Assembly: GCF_016863555.1 (NCBI RefSeq)
Contig: NZ_BOPC01000022.1
Location: 62,001 to 126,000 of the forward strand
DNA: 64,000 nt
Reading direction: 5' to 3'
From: Micromonospora qiuiae
GTDB lineage: Bacteria > Actinomycetota > Actinomycetes > Mycobacteriales > Micromonosporaceae
The position numbers and the translations under genes are program-made. Numbering within the stretch: the stretch's first letter is position 1; each line of letters begins with the position of its first letter. Below, in pieces: positions 56,596 through 64,000 of this stretch. A model generated the notes under the pieces. That model did not search any database. It was not told where the DNA came from and saw nothing but the letters and a program-made list of their open reading frames with translations.

Positions 56596-58728
56596 GTGCC
56601 CGCACCCGACCTCGACGCCGGTCTCAAGGCCGAACGCGAACACATGGACATCTCCCGCAGGGCGTTACGCCGGATGCGGGAGCGCGCCGAGGCGCTCTTC
56701 GTCACCGGTGACAGGGTCGCCGGTGACGCGTACACGGCCGAACAGCTCGGCCGACATCTCGCCCGGCGGGTGGCCGAACTGGTCGACGATCCGCGTACTC
56801 CGCTCTTCTTCGGCCGGCTCGACTTCGGCGACGCGGACGCCGACCACGCCGGGCGGCGGTACCACGTCGGCCGCCGGCACGTCACCGACGAGCAGGGCGA
56901 ACCGCTGGTGCTCGACTGGCGGGCGCCGGTCTCCCGGGCGTTCTACCGGGCCAGCGCCCGCGACCCGCAGGGCCTCGCGGTGCGCCGCCGGTTCGGCTTC
57001 AGCGACGAGACGCTGACCAGCTTCGAGGACGAGCGCTTGGATCAGGGCGAGGAACTGGGCACCGCCAGCCGGCTCCTCACCGCGGAGATCGAGCGGCCCC
57101 GCGTCGGACCGATGCGCGACATCGTCGCCACCATCCAGCCGGAGCAGGACGAACTGGTCCGCGCCGACCTGGCCGACTCGATCTGCGTGCAGGGGGCGCC
57201 GGGCACCGGGAAGACCGCGGTGGGGCTGCACCGGGCCGCGTACCTGCTCTATTCGCACCGGGAACGGCTGCGCCGGTCGAAGGTGCTCATCGTGGGCCCG
57301 AACCGGACCTTCCTGGCGTACATCGCGGCGGTGCTGCCCGCCCTCGGCGAGGTGGAGGTCGCGCAGGCCACCGTCGAGGATCTGGTCGACCGGGTCGCGG
57401 TGCGGGCGGTGGACCCACCGGCGGTGGCCGTGGTCAAGCACGACGCGCGGATGGCCGAGGTGCTGCGCCGGGCAATGGACGCGTACGTCGGCGAGCCGAC
57501 CGAAGCGATCGTCGTCTCCGACGGCTCGTTCCGCTGGCGGATCGGGTTGGAGCCGCTGCACCGGCTGGTGCAGCAGACCCGGGCCGAGCAGCTGCCGTAC
57601 GCCGTGGGCCGGGAGCGGGTCCGGGCCCGGGTGGTCGGCCTGCTGCAACGACAGGCCGAAACCCGGCGGGCGGAGTCGCCGAGCGACGCCTGGCTGCGCC
57701 GGATGGGCCGGTCGAAGCCGGTCACCACCTTCCTGGACTCCGTCTGGCCGGCGCTCACCCCGGAGAGCCTGGTGCACGCGCTGTACGCCGACCCCGCCCG
57801 GCTCGCCGACGCGGCCGACGGGCTGCTCACCCCGGAGGAACAGGCCCTGCTCACCGGCACGACCGGCACGGACACGGCCGGCGGGGCCACCGGCCGGGCG
57901 GATGTCGGCGCGGGCACGGCCGGCAGGGCGAGCGGCGGCACGAAGTTGGGACGGACACCGAAGGCCACCCGGTGGACGATTGCCGACACCGTCCTGATCG
58001 ACGAGGCGGCCGGGCTGATCGAGCGCCCCGCCGGATACGGGCACGTCGTGGTGGACGAAGCGCAGGACCTCTCCCCGATGCAGTGCCGGGTGATCGCCCG
58101 ACGCAGCGAGCACGGATCGCTCACCCTGCTCGGTGACCTGGCCCAGGCGACCGCGCCGTGGGCTGCCACCGACTGGCGGGAGACTCTGCGTCATCTGGGC
58201 AAGCCGGACGCGGCCGTGGTGCCGTTGACGGTCGGGTTCCGGGTGCCCGCAGCCGTGCTCGCCTTCGCCAACCGGCTGCTGCCGGCGCTCGCCGTCGACG
58301 TACCGCCGGCCGAGTCGCTGCGCCGCGACGGCGCGCTCGTGGTGCGTACCGTCACCGATCTTCCGGGGGCGACGGTGGCCGAGGTCCGGGCGGCGCTGGC
58401 GCACGAGGGCTCGGTCGGGGTGATCGTCGAGGACGAGGCGGTGGCGCCGTTGCGGGCGGCGCTGACGGCGGCGGGCGTCGAGACCGCGACCGCCGACGAC
58501 CTGCGGCCCGCGGCGCGGGTCGCGGTGCTGCCGGCCACCCTGGTGAAGGGCCTGGAGTACGACCACGTCATCGTCGTCGAGCCAGCCGCTATCGTGTCGG
58601 CCGAGCCGCGCGGGCTGCACCGGCTGTACGTGGTGCTCACCCGCGCCGTGTCCCGGCTGTCGGTGCTGCACGCCGAGCCGCTGCCCGCACCGCTGCTCGA
58701 CCGGTCCCCGCTTGCGCCCACCGGGTAG
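56596..58728 (+). CDS. HelD/HelR-type RNA polymerase recycling ATPase
   Basis: About 710 residues; the GTG at 56596 has AGGAA 7 bases upstream, whereas a GTG at 56581 lacks a site. Superfamily-1 motor with a coiled N-terminal arm (LKAEREHMDISRRALRRMRERAE), Walker A GAPGTGKT (200-207), Walker B VVVDEAQD (D487, E488) and a late KGLEYDHVIVVEP motif. HelD proteins remove stalled RNA polymerase, and actinobacterial HelR also dislodges rifampicin. Residues about 421-450 are a Gly/Thr/Ala-rich run. No rifampicin-associated element is visible upstream. It is followed by an ABC exporter. Confidence 0.88.
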   Translation: MPAPDLDAGLKAEREHMDISRRALRRMRERAEALFVTGDRVAGDAYTAEQLGRHLARRVAELVDDPRTPLFFGRLDFGDADADHAGRRYHVGRRHVTDEQGEPLVLDWRAPVSRAFYRASARDPQGLAVRRRFGFSDETLTSFEDERLDQGEELGTASRLLTAEIERPRVGPMRDIVATIQPEQDELVRADLADSICVQGAPGTGKTAVGLHRAAYLLYSHRERLRRSKVLIVGPNRTFLAYIAAVLPALGEVEVAQATVEDLVDRVAVRAVDPPAVAVVKHDARMAEVLRRAMDAYVGEPTEAIVVSDGSFRWRIGLEPLHRLVQQTRAEQLPYAVGRERVRARVVGLLQRQAETRRAESPSDAWLRRMGRSKPVTTFLDSVWPALTPESLVHALYADPARLADAADGLLTPEEQALLTGTTGTDTAGGATGRADVGAGTAGRASGGTKLGRTPKATRWTIADTVLIDEAAGLIERPAGYGHVVVDEAQDLSPMQCRVIARRSEHGSLTLLGDLAQATAPWAATDWRETLRHLGKPDAAVVPLTVGFRVPAAVLAFANRLLPALAVDVPPAESLRRDGALVVRTVTDLPGATVAEVRAALAHEGSVGVIVEDEAVAPLRAALTAAGVETATADDLRPAARVAVLPATLVKGLEYDHVIVVEPAAIVSAEPRGLHRLYVVLTRAVSRLSVLHAEPLPAPLLDRSPLAPTG

Positions 58729-58759
58729 ACCGGTACTGAACAACTGAAAGGAGGCGCCG

Positions 58760-59686
58760 GTGACCCTCGCCAGAGCTGACCGGGTCAGCCGCCGCTACGG
58801 CAGCACCCTCGCGCTGAACCAGGTCGACCTCGACGTGCGGGCGGGAGAGGTGGTCGGCCTGCTGGGGCCGAACGGCGCCGGGAAGAGCACGCTGATCAAC
58901 CTGCTGGTCGGGCTACGTCGCCCGACCTCCGGGCGGGTGGAGCTTTTCGGCGGTGACCCGCGTGACCCGACGAGACGGCGTCGCCTCGGCGTCACCCCGC
59001 AGGAGACCGGGCTGCCCGGCACGCTGCGGGTCGGTGAGGTGGTCGACTTTGTCTCCGCCCACTACCCGGATCCGATCCCGCGCGGCGAACTGCTGGACCG
59101 GTTCGGCCTCGGCGAGCTGGTGCGTCGGCAGACGGGCGGTCTCTCGGGCGGGCAGAAGCGCCGGCTCGCGGTGGCGCTGGCCTTCGTCGGTCGACCCGGG
59201 CTGGTGGTGCTCGACGAGCCGACCACCGGCCTGGACGTGGAGGCCCGGCACGCCCTGTGGGAGGCGATCCGGACGTTCCACGCCGACGGCGGCACGGTGC
59301 TGCTGAGCAGCCACTACCTGGAGGAGGTGGAGGCGCTGGCCCAGCGGGTGGTGGTGATCGGCCACGGCCGCGTGCTGGCCGACGACAGCGTCGACGCGAT
59401 CCGGGCGGTCGTCGGCGTACGCCGGGTCAGCCTCACGGCCGACGACCTGCCGCCGCTGCCCGGTGTGATCCGCACCGAGCGGGTCGACGGTCGTACCCAT
59501 CTGCTCACCTCCGACGCCGACCAACTGGTCCGGGACCTGGTCACCAGCGGGATCGAGTTCCGCGACCTGGAGGTGAGGCCGACCTCGCTGGAGGAGGCGT
59601 TCCTCGCCATCACCACCGCCGGCACCGCCGATACTGCCGACACCGCCGATACTGCCGACACCGCCGCCGCGCCGGCATCCGCCTGA
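58760..59686 (+). CDS. ABC exporter ATPase, DrrA-like
   Basis: 308 residues, GTG with AAAGGAGG 5 bases upstream. Walker A GPNGAGKST (36-44), signature GLSGGQKRRLAVAL, Walker B VVLDEPTTGLD, H-loop SSHYLEE. This is the daunorubicin-resistance/CcmA group, which pairs with a 6-helix permease, here the next gene. The C-terminal tail is a TAD repeat encoded by an 18-bp tandem duplication. Confidence 0.92.
   Translation: MTLARADRVSRRYGSTLALNQVDLDVRAGEVVGLLGPNGAGKSTLINLLVGLRRPTSGRVELFGGDPRDPTRRRRLGVTPQETGLPGTLRVGEVVDFVSAHYPDPIPRGELLDRFGLGELVRRQTGGLSGGQKRRLAVALAFVGRPGLVVLDEPTTGLDVEARHALWEAIRTFHADGGTVLLSSHYLEEVEALAQRVVVIGHGRVLADDSVDAIRAVVGVRRVSLTADDLPPLPGVIRTERVDGRTHLLTSDADQLVRDLVTSGIEFRDLEVRPTSLEEAFLAITTAGTADTADTADTADTAAAPASA
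59624..59659 (+). repeat. 18-bp tandem repeat in the ABC ATPase tail
   Basis: Two exact copies of an 18-base unit (59624-59641, 59642-59659) plus a partial third, in frame, giving TADTADTADTAD near the C-terminus. A likely slippage expansion. Confidence 0.85.
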
Positions 59687-59696
59687 GGAGATCGCC

Positions 59697-60434
59697 GTGC
59701 CACTCGCCCTGACCCATGCCCGCTACCAACTGCTGGAGACGGTCCGCATCCCGATCGCGATCTTCGGCAGCGCGTTCTTCCCGGCCGCCGCGATGCTCTT
59801 CTTCGTGGTGCCGTTCGGCGGCAAGGATCCGGTCGGCGCTACCTTCGCCACCGCCTCGATGGTCACCTTCTCGGTGATGAGCGCCAACATCTTCCAGTAC
59901 GGCATCGGCGTCGCCGAGGATCGGGCGCAGCCCTGGGATCCGTTCACCCGTACGCTTCCCGCCGGGCCGGCGCCGCGCTTCGCCGGCCGGATCTCGGCCG
60001 GCCTGGTCATCACGTACCTGTCGCTGATTCCCGTGGTGGTCATCGCGGCGACGCTGACCGAGGCCCGGATCGCCCCGGGGGCGTTTCTGCTGGCACTGGC
60101 CACCGTGGGGCTGATCTCGGTGCCGTTCACGCTGATGGGGTTGAGCATCGGGTACGCGCTGCCGAGCAAGGCGGCGATCGTGGTGGCCCAGCTCGTCTTC
60201 TTCCCGCTCGCCTTCGGCGGCGGACTGCTCTCGGCTCCGGGTGCCGCACCCGGCTTCATCGAGTCGATCGCGCCGTACCTGCCCACCCGAGGCGCCGTGG
60301 AGTTGATGTGGGCCGCTGTCGGCGATCACTCGGTCAACCCGTGGTCGCTGGTCATGCTCGGTGTCTGGGTCGTGGTGCTGGCCGCACTCGCCGCCTGGGC
60401 GTATCGGCGGGACGAGGGTCGCCGGTTCAGCTGA
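59697..60434 (+). CDS. ABC exporter permease, ABC-2 type
   Basis: 245 residues, GTG 10 bases after the ATPase stop. Six hydrophobic segments, with the LPAGPAPRFAGRISAGL loop and GAVELMWAAVG near the end, typical of ABC-2 permeases. It forms an exporter with the upstream ATPase; substrate unknown, perhaps an antibiotic or lipid. Confidence 0.9.
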   Translation: MPLALTHARYQLLETVRIPIAIFGSAFFPAAAMLFFVVPFGGKDPVGATFATASMVTFSVMSANIFQYGIGVAEDRAQPWDPFTRTLPAGPAPRFAGRISAGLVITYLSLIPVVVIAATLTEARIAPGAFLLALATVGLISVPFTLMGLSIGYALPSKAAIVVAQLVFFPLAFGGGLLSAPGAAPGFIESIAPYLPTRGAVELMWAAVGDHSVNPWSLVMLGVWVVVLAALAAWAYRRDEGRRFS

Positions 60435-60532
60435 CGTTCGCCCCATTTGCCCCCCGGGCGACGGGCACGCGGTGCCACGATGCCGGGGAGGGTGGCCGGA
60501 CGGTGGCCGCCCGAGGTCGGAAAGGGGTGGCC

Positions 60533-61297
60533 GTGGCCAGCGTCCCGTCGGGCACGCCCTGCTGGGCCGACCTGGCCACACCCGGCCTGGACGCGGCACG
60601 GCGGTTCTATCCGGAGCTGTTCGGCTGGACCGGTCGGGTGGAGCCGGAACCTGAGGCGGGCGGGTACACGGTCTTCCTGCTGGGCGGCCGGGCCGTCGCC
60701 GGAGTCGGCCCGCCAGCCGTGCCGGAGCAGGTGCCGATCTGGTCGACGTACGTCGCCACCGACGACGCCGACCTGGTCACCAGTCGGGTGGAACGGGCGG
60801 GCGGGCAGGTGGTGGTGCCCCCGCTGGAGGTCTTCGACCGGGGCCGGATGGCGGTCTTCACCGACCCGGCCGGCGCTGCGTTCAGCGTCTGGCAGCCGAT
60901 GACCTTCGCCGGTGCCGAGGTCTTCGACGTCCCCGGCGCGATGAGCTGGACCGAGTTGGTCACTCCCGACCCCGAGGGGGCACGGGCCTTCTACGAGCTG
61001 GTCTTCGGGTGGCAGCCCGAGGAGGAGCCGATGGGGCAGGTCGCGTACACCGGGTGGCGGCTCGGCGACCGGATGGTGGCCGGGATGATGCCGCCGCTGA
61101 GCGACGAGTTCCCGGCGGACTCACCGGCCTACTGGACCGTGTACTTCTCGGTTGCCGACGCCGACGCCACCGCGGCGCACGCCGCCGAACTCGGCGGCAC
61201 CATTCTGGTCCCGCCCAGGGACGTCCCCGCCGGTCGCATCGCCGCCCTCCGCGACCCCGACGGCGCCCTCTTCTCCCTCATCGCCCTCACCCCCTGA
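60533..61297 (+). CDS. VOC-family protein with two glyoxalase-like domains
   Basis: 254 residues from the GTG at 60533, with AAAGGGG upstream. Two repeats of the VOC fold: CWADLATPGLDAARRFYPELFGWTG ... DPAGAAFSVWQP and SWTELVTPDPEGARAFYELVFGWQPEEE ... DPDGALFSLIAL. Such proteins are often labelled hydroxylase or antibiotic-binding, but metal ligands are not certain here. Ends at a convergent palindrome. Confidence 0.9.
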   Translation: MASVPSGTPCWADLATPGLDAARRFYPELFGWTGRVEPEPEAGGYTVFLLGGRAVAGVGPPAVPEQVPIWSTYVATDDADLVTSRVERAGGQVVVPPLEVFDRGRMAVFTDPAGAAFSVWQPMTFAGAEVFDVPGAMSWTELVTPDPEGARAFYELVFGWQPEEEPMGQVAYTGWRLGDRMVAGMMPPLSDEFPADSPAYWTVYFSVADADATAAHAAELGGTILVPPRDVPAGRIAALRDPDGALFSLIALTP

Positions 61298-61303
61298 CCG
61301 CGC

Positions 61304-61373
61304 CGATCTTGCACTTTTGGTCGCTTGTTTGCCCCGTTTCAAGTCTTATGTGGAGGCAGAAACTGCAAGATCG
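61304..61373. repeat. Palindromic intergenic element, copy 2
   Basis: 10-bp perfect outer stem (61304-61313 with 61364-61373) extended by A-T pairs after one mismatch, about 46-base middle. The left arm matches copy 1 at 53473 (CGATCTTGCACTTT). It lies between convergent VOC and ABC genes, as copy 1 does. Confidence 0.78.
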
Positions 61374-61380
61374 CGAGGGT

Positions 61381-62220
61381 TCAGGGGTGGCGGCCAGGGC
61401 GGGTGGGGAGGACGAGGGGACCGTGGGGGGTGGGGATGACCTTCACGTGAGCGCGGTAGTGGCGGGAGAGCAACTGCTCGGTGAGGACCTCACGGGGAGG
61501 GCCGGCGGCGGCGACCCGGCCGGCGGCGAGCAGCACCATCCGATCTGCGTACTCGCCGGCGATCGAGAGGTCGTGCATGGTGGCCAGCACGGTCAGGCCG
61601 TGCTGGCCGCGCAACCGGTCAACCAGTTCGAGGACCTCCTGTTGATGACCGATGTCCAGCGCGCTGGTGGGCTCGTCGAGCAGGAGCAGGGTGGCGCCCT
61701 GCGCAAGCGCCCGCGCCAGGAAGACCCGTTGCCGTTCCCCGCCGGAGAGGGTGGCCAGCTCGCGGGTGCGGAAATCGATCAGATCCAACCGGCCCAGCAC
61801 CTCGTCCACGACGGCCAGGTCGGCGGCGGATTCCCGGCCGAGCGGCGGGATGTACGGGGTACGCCCGAGCAGCACATAGTCCAGCACCGCCATCCCGGGC
61901 GGCACCACCGGGGACTGGGCGACCGTGGCCACCACCCGCGCCCGCTCCCGGCGACGCAGGGCCCCCAGGGGCGTACCGAAGATCCGGACGGCATCCGGCG
62001 CGGGGAGCAGCCCACCGACGGCGCGCAGCAGGGTCGACTTGCCGGCGCCGTTGGGGCCGATCACGGTGACCCACTCGCCCGCTGCCACGGTCAGGTCGAC
62101 GCCGGTGAGGATCGGTACGCCGTCCAGCCGAACGTGCAGATCACGTACCTCCACGGCCGGCGGCGCCCCGATCTTGGCGGCTTCGGTCCCGGTCCCCGGG
62201 CCGGGTGGCGTCGGGATCAT
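61381..62220 (-). CDS. FecE/BtuD-type ABC transporter ATPase
   Basis: 279 residues, ATG overlapping the permease stop (ATGA). Walker A GPNGAGKST (55-63), signature LSGGERQRVFLARAL, Walker B LLLLDEPTSALD, H-loop ATMHDLSIAGEYADRM. This group imports siderophore iron, haem or cobalamin. The 20-residue N-terminal Pro/Gly extension is unusual but minor. Confidence 0.93.
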   Translation of the reverse strand: MIPTPPGPGTGTEAAKIGAPPAVEVRDLHVRLDGVPILTGVDLTVAAGEWVTVIGPNGAGKSTLLRAVGGLLPAPDAVRIFGTPLGALRRRERARVVATVAQSPVVPPGMAVLDYVLLGRTPYIPPLGRESAADLAVVDEVLGRLDLIDFRTRELATLSGGERQRVFLARALAQGATLLLLDEPTSALDIGHQQEVLELVDRLRGQHGLTVLATMHDLSIAGEYADRMVLLAAGRVAAAGPPREVLTEQLLSRHYRAHVKVIPTPHGPLVLPTRPGRHP

Positions 62221-63311
62221 GTCAACACCCGCCGGGCGGTGCGCAGCACCAGGACGAAGAAGGGGCCGCCGAGCAGCGCGGTGACCACCCCGATGGGAAT
62301 CTCCTGCGGTGCGGCGACGGTCCGCGCCACCACGTCGGTCAGGGCCAGGAAGGCACCTCCGAACAGCAGCGACAGCGGGAGGATGACCCGGTAGCTCGAC
62401 CCGGCGAGCAGCCGGACGGTGTGCGGCACGATGATGCCGACGAAGCCGATCAGGCCGGAGGCGGAGACCGCGGCGGCGGTGCCCAGCGAGGCCGCGGCGA
62501 TCAGCAGGTACCGCGACCGCTGCGGGTGCAGGCCCAGGCTGCCCGCCTCGTCGTCGCCGACCGAGAGCACGTCCAACTCACGCCGATGCAGCAGGACGAC
62601 CAGGCTGGTGACCAGGAAGTACGGCAGCACCAGCCGGACGTCCTGCCAGCCGGCGGTGGCCAGCCGACCGAGCAGCCAGGAGTACACCGCCTGGATGCTC
62701 TCCGCGTGACGTTGCAGCAGGTACGTCTGCCCGGCGGAAAGGAACGCGGAGACGGCCACCCCGGCCAGGATCAGCGTGGCCGGCGAGCGGCTGCGTCCGC
62801 CGGCCGCCCCGAGCAGGTACGTCATCGTGACCGCGCCGAGCGATCCGACGAAGGCGGCCAGCGGGATGGTGACCGGCAGCCCACTCAGCGCCCCGCCCGA
62901 CCCGACGCCGAGGGTCAGCACCACGGTGACCGCGAGCCCGGCCCCGGCGGCTACGCCGAGCAGGTACGGGTCGGCCAGCGGGTTACGGAACACCCCCTGG
63001 TACGCGCCGCCGGCGAGGGCGAGCAGCCCACCGACCAGCAGGCCCAGCACCACCCGGGGCAGCCGCAACTCGGTGACGATGGCGATCTCCCGCTCGGTCA
63101 GCCCGCTGTCCAGGCGTACCCCGGGCAGTAGGTTGAGCAGTTCGATCGCGACGCTGCCGGGCGGCAGGCTGACCGGGCCGAGCGAAACGCCGGCCACCAG
63201 GGCGACGAGCACCGCGAACGCACCGACCGCAAGCCAACGCTTCCGCAGCCCCGCCGGCCGCACGATCACGGCCGGCGGGAAGGAAGGGCCCCTTTTTAAC
63301 GCCTGGTGCAT
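62217..63311 (-). CDS. FecCD/BtuC-type ABC permease
   Basis: 364 residues. About ten helices with the FecCD signatures LRLPRVVLGLLVGGLLALAGGAYQGVFRNPLADPYLLGVAAGAGL and GFVGIIVPHTVRLL. The ATG at 63311 has an AAGGGG 8 bases upstream, but the first 15 residues are encoded by a repeat element, so GTG starts at 63269 or 63263 are possible. Forms an importer with the ATPase and the binding protein upstream. Confidence 0.9.
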   Translation of the reverse strand: MHQALKRGPSFPPAVIVRPAGLRKRWLAVGAFAVLVALVAGVSLGPVSLPPGSVAIELLNLLPGVRLDSGLTEREIAIVTELRLPRVVLGLLVGGLLALAGGAYQGVFRNPLADPYLLGVAAGAGLAVTVVLTLGVGSGGALSGLPVTIPLAAFVGSLGAVTMTYLLGAAGGRSRSPATLILAGVAVSAFLSAGQTYLLQRHAESIQAVYSWLLGRLATAGWQDVRLVLPYFLVTSLVVLLHRRELDVLSVGDDEAGSLGLHPQRSRYLLIAAASLGTAAAVSASGLIGFVGIIVPHTVRLLAGSSYRVILPLSLLFGGAFLALTDVVARTVAAPQEIPIGVVTALLGGPFFVLVLRTARRVLT

Positions 63312-63332
63312 GGAAAGGGCCCCTTATTAACG
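63284..63332 (-). repeat. Two copies of an 18-bp AAGGGCCCCTT motif
   Basis: 63284-63301 and 63315-63332 match at 17 of 18 positions, 31 bases apart, each ending in TTAACG on the plus strand. They straddle the permease ATG. Similar TTAA-rich GGGCCC repeats are, from memory, widespread in Micromonospora. Confidence 0.7.
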
Positions 63333-63399
63333 GCAACCGACGCGCAACGAGCAGCCGGCACGCAACGAACGGCAACCGGCACGCGACGGCTGCCGTCGG

Positions 63400-64000
63400 T
63401 CACTCGGACGCCTTGGCGGTGGCGTCCACGATGGTCCGCAGCAGGTCCACCACGCGTGGCCCCCAGCGGGATGCCACATCGTCGTCGAGCTCCACGATCT
63501 GGTCGTTCCGGACCGCGTTGATGCCGGACCAACCGCTGCGCGCCTTGACCGTCGCGGTGCTCTGCTGGCAGCACTTGACGTCGGAGAGGAAGACGAAGTC
63601 CGGGTTGGCCTGGACGATCACCTCCTGGGAGAGCTGGGGGTAACCGCCACTCTTGCCGTCGGCGTCGGCCGCGTCGGCGATGTTCTCCAGGCCGGCGAGA
63701 GCGTAGATCGAGCCGATGAAGGTCTTACTGGTCGCGGTGTACAGCTCCGGGCCCAGCTCGTGGAAGTAGGTGAGTGCCTTGTCCCGCTGCGGCGCCTCGG
63801 CGACCAGCTTCGCGATGTCGTCCTTCATCCGCTGGACGACGTCCTCCGCCTCGGTGGCGTTGCCGGTGAGCGTGCCCAATTCGGTGAGCTGCCGGTACGA
63901 GTCGTCGAGCGTCTGCGCCGCCGGAGTCTGGTAGACCGGAATCTTCAGCGCGCCGAGCTGCTCGACGATCTTGTTGCGATCGTCGCTGAGCACCACCAGG
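63400..64000 (-). CDS. Periplasmic substrate-binding protein, N-terminus missing
   Basis: The last 200 residues of a FecB/BtuF-type binding protein; the frame is still open at the window end, so the lipoprotein signal lies outside. Visible are VVLSDDRNKIVEQLGALKIPVYQTPAAQTLDDSYRQL, typical of the N-lobe, and GSIYALAGLENIADAADAD and ANPDFVFLSDVKCC of the C-lobe. It delivers ligand (haem, cobalamin or a siderophore) to the permease downstream. Which one cannot be told. Confidence 0.88.
   Translation of the reverse strand, partial: LVVLSDDRNKIVEQLGALKIPVYQTPAAQTLDDSYRQLTELGTLTGNATEAEDVVQRMKDDIAKLVAEAPQRDKALTYFHELGPELYTATSKTFIGSIYALAGLENIADAADADGKSGGYPQLSQEVIVQANPDFVFLSDVKCCQQSTATVKARSGWSGINAVRNDQIVELDDDVASRWGPRVVDLLRTIVDATAKASE

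Noticed and set aside
63400..64000. Cobalamin riboswitch for the uptake operon
   Set aside because: The operon's 5' end lies beyond the window, so nothing can be said.

Overview
The window is high-GC actinobacterial chromosome, most like Micromonospora or a close relative in the Micromonosporaceae. Pointers to this are the very high third-position GC, the many GTG starts, TGA/ATG overlaps inside operons, menaquinone synthesis by the futalosine route (mqnA, mqnC), WXG100/type VII secretion genes, XRE(DUF5753)-DUF397 pairs, and repeated intergenic palindromes. Genus assignment is inference from gene content; no rRNA or tRNA gene is visible.

Layout. 1-4 kb: the end of acetyl-CoA synthetase, a secreted M6 (immune-inhibitor-A type) metalloprotease and an alpha/beta hydrolase lacking the usual nucleophile. 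4-11.2 kb: part of a type VII secretion locus (double-SseB-domain protein with a small partner, mycosin, two WXG100 proteins, EccE); EccB, EccC and EccD are not here. 11.2-15.4 kb: an accessory stretch with a holin-family membrane protein, a poorly coding region, an XRE/DUF397 pair, two small coupled genes and a degenerate 41-43 bp tandem repeat. 15.4-21.4 kb: GNAT, RarD, an ECF sigma/anti-sigma pair whose sigma gene has no normal start codon, a PhoX phosphatase behind a likely PHO box, and an IclR regulator. 21.5-44.3 kb: a respiratory supercluster with a polyprenyl diphosphate synthase, the complete 14-gene nuoA-N operon, geranylgeranyl reductase (MenJ type), demethylmenaquinone methyltransferase, an LPXTG surface protein and mqnC. 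44.4-47.3 kb: an AAA ATPase/RloB pair (probable phage defence, AbiL/PARIS-like) with an orphan DUF397 gene. 47.3-51.1 kb: paaABCDE, the phenylacetyl-CoA epoxidase. 51.5-53.4 kb: two tandem secreted beta-lactamase-fold proteins. 53.6-54.5 kb: mqnA. 54.5-60.4 kb: ArsR/MFS, a HelD/HelR-type RNA polymerase-recycling ATPase, and a DrrA/DrrB-like ABC exporter. 60.5-64 kb: a two-domain VOC protein and a FecCD/BtuCD-type uptake system cut off by the window end.

How they fit: the prenyl synthase, MenJ, MenG, MqnA and MqnC make and mature the menaquinone that the neighbouring complex I reduces. The Paa enzyme feeds aromatic carbon into central metabolism. HelR, the ABC exporter and the ArsR/MFS pair look like an antibiotic-tolerance neighbourhood. 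RloAB is the clearest defence-type cargo. Most unusual signals: the AAA/RloB pair, the sigma gene with a probable ATC start, the nucleophile-less hydrolase, the tandem PHO-box units before phoX, matching palindromes at two convergent gene ends, and Gly/Thr/Ala-rich low-complexity runs in three unrelated proteins.
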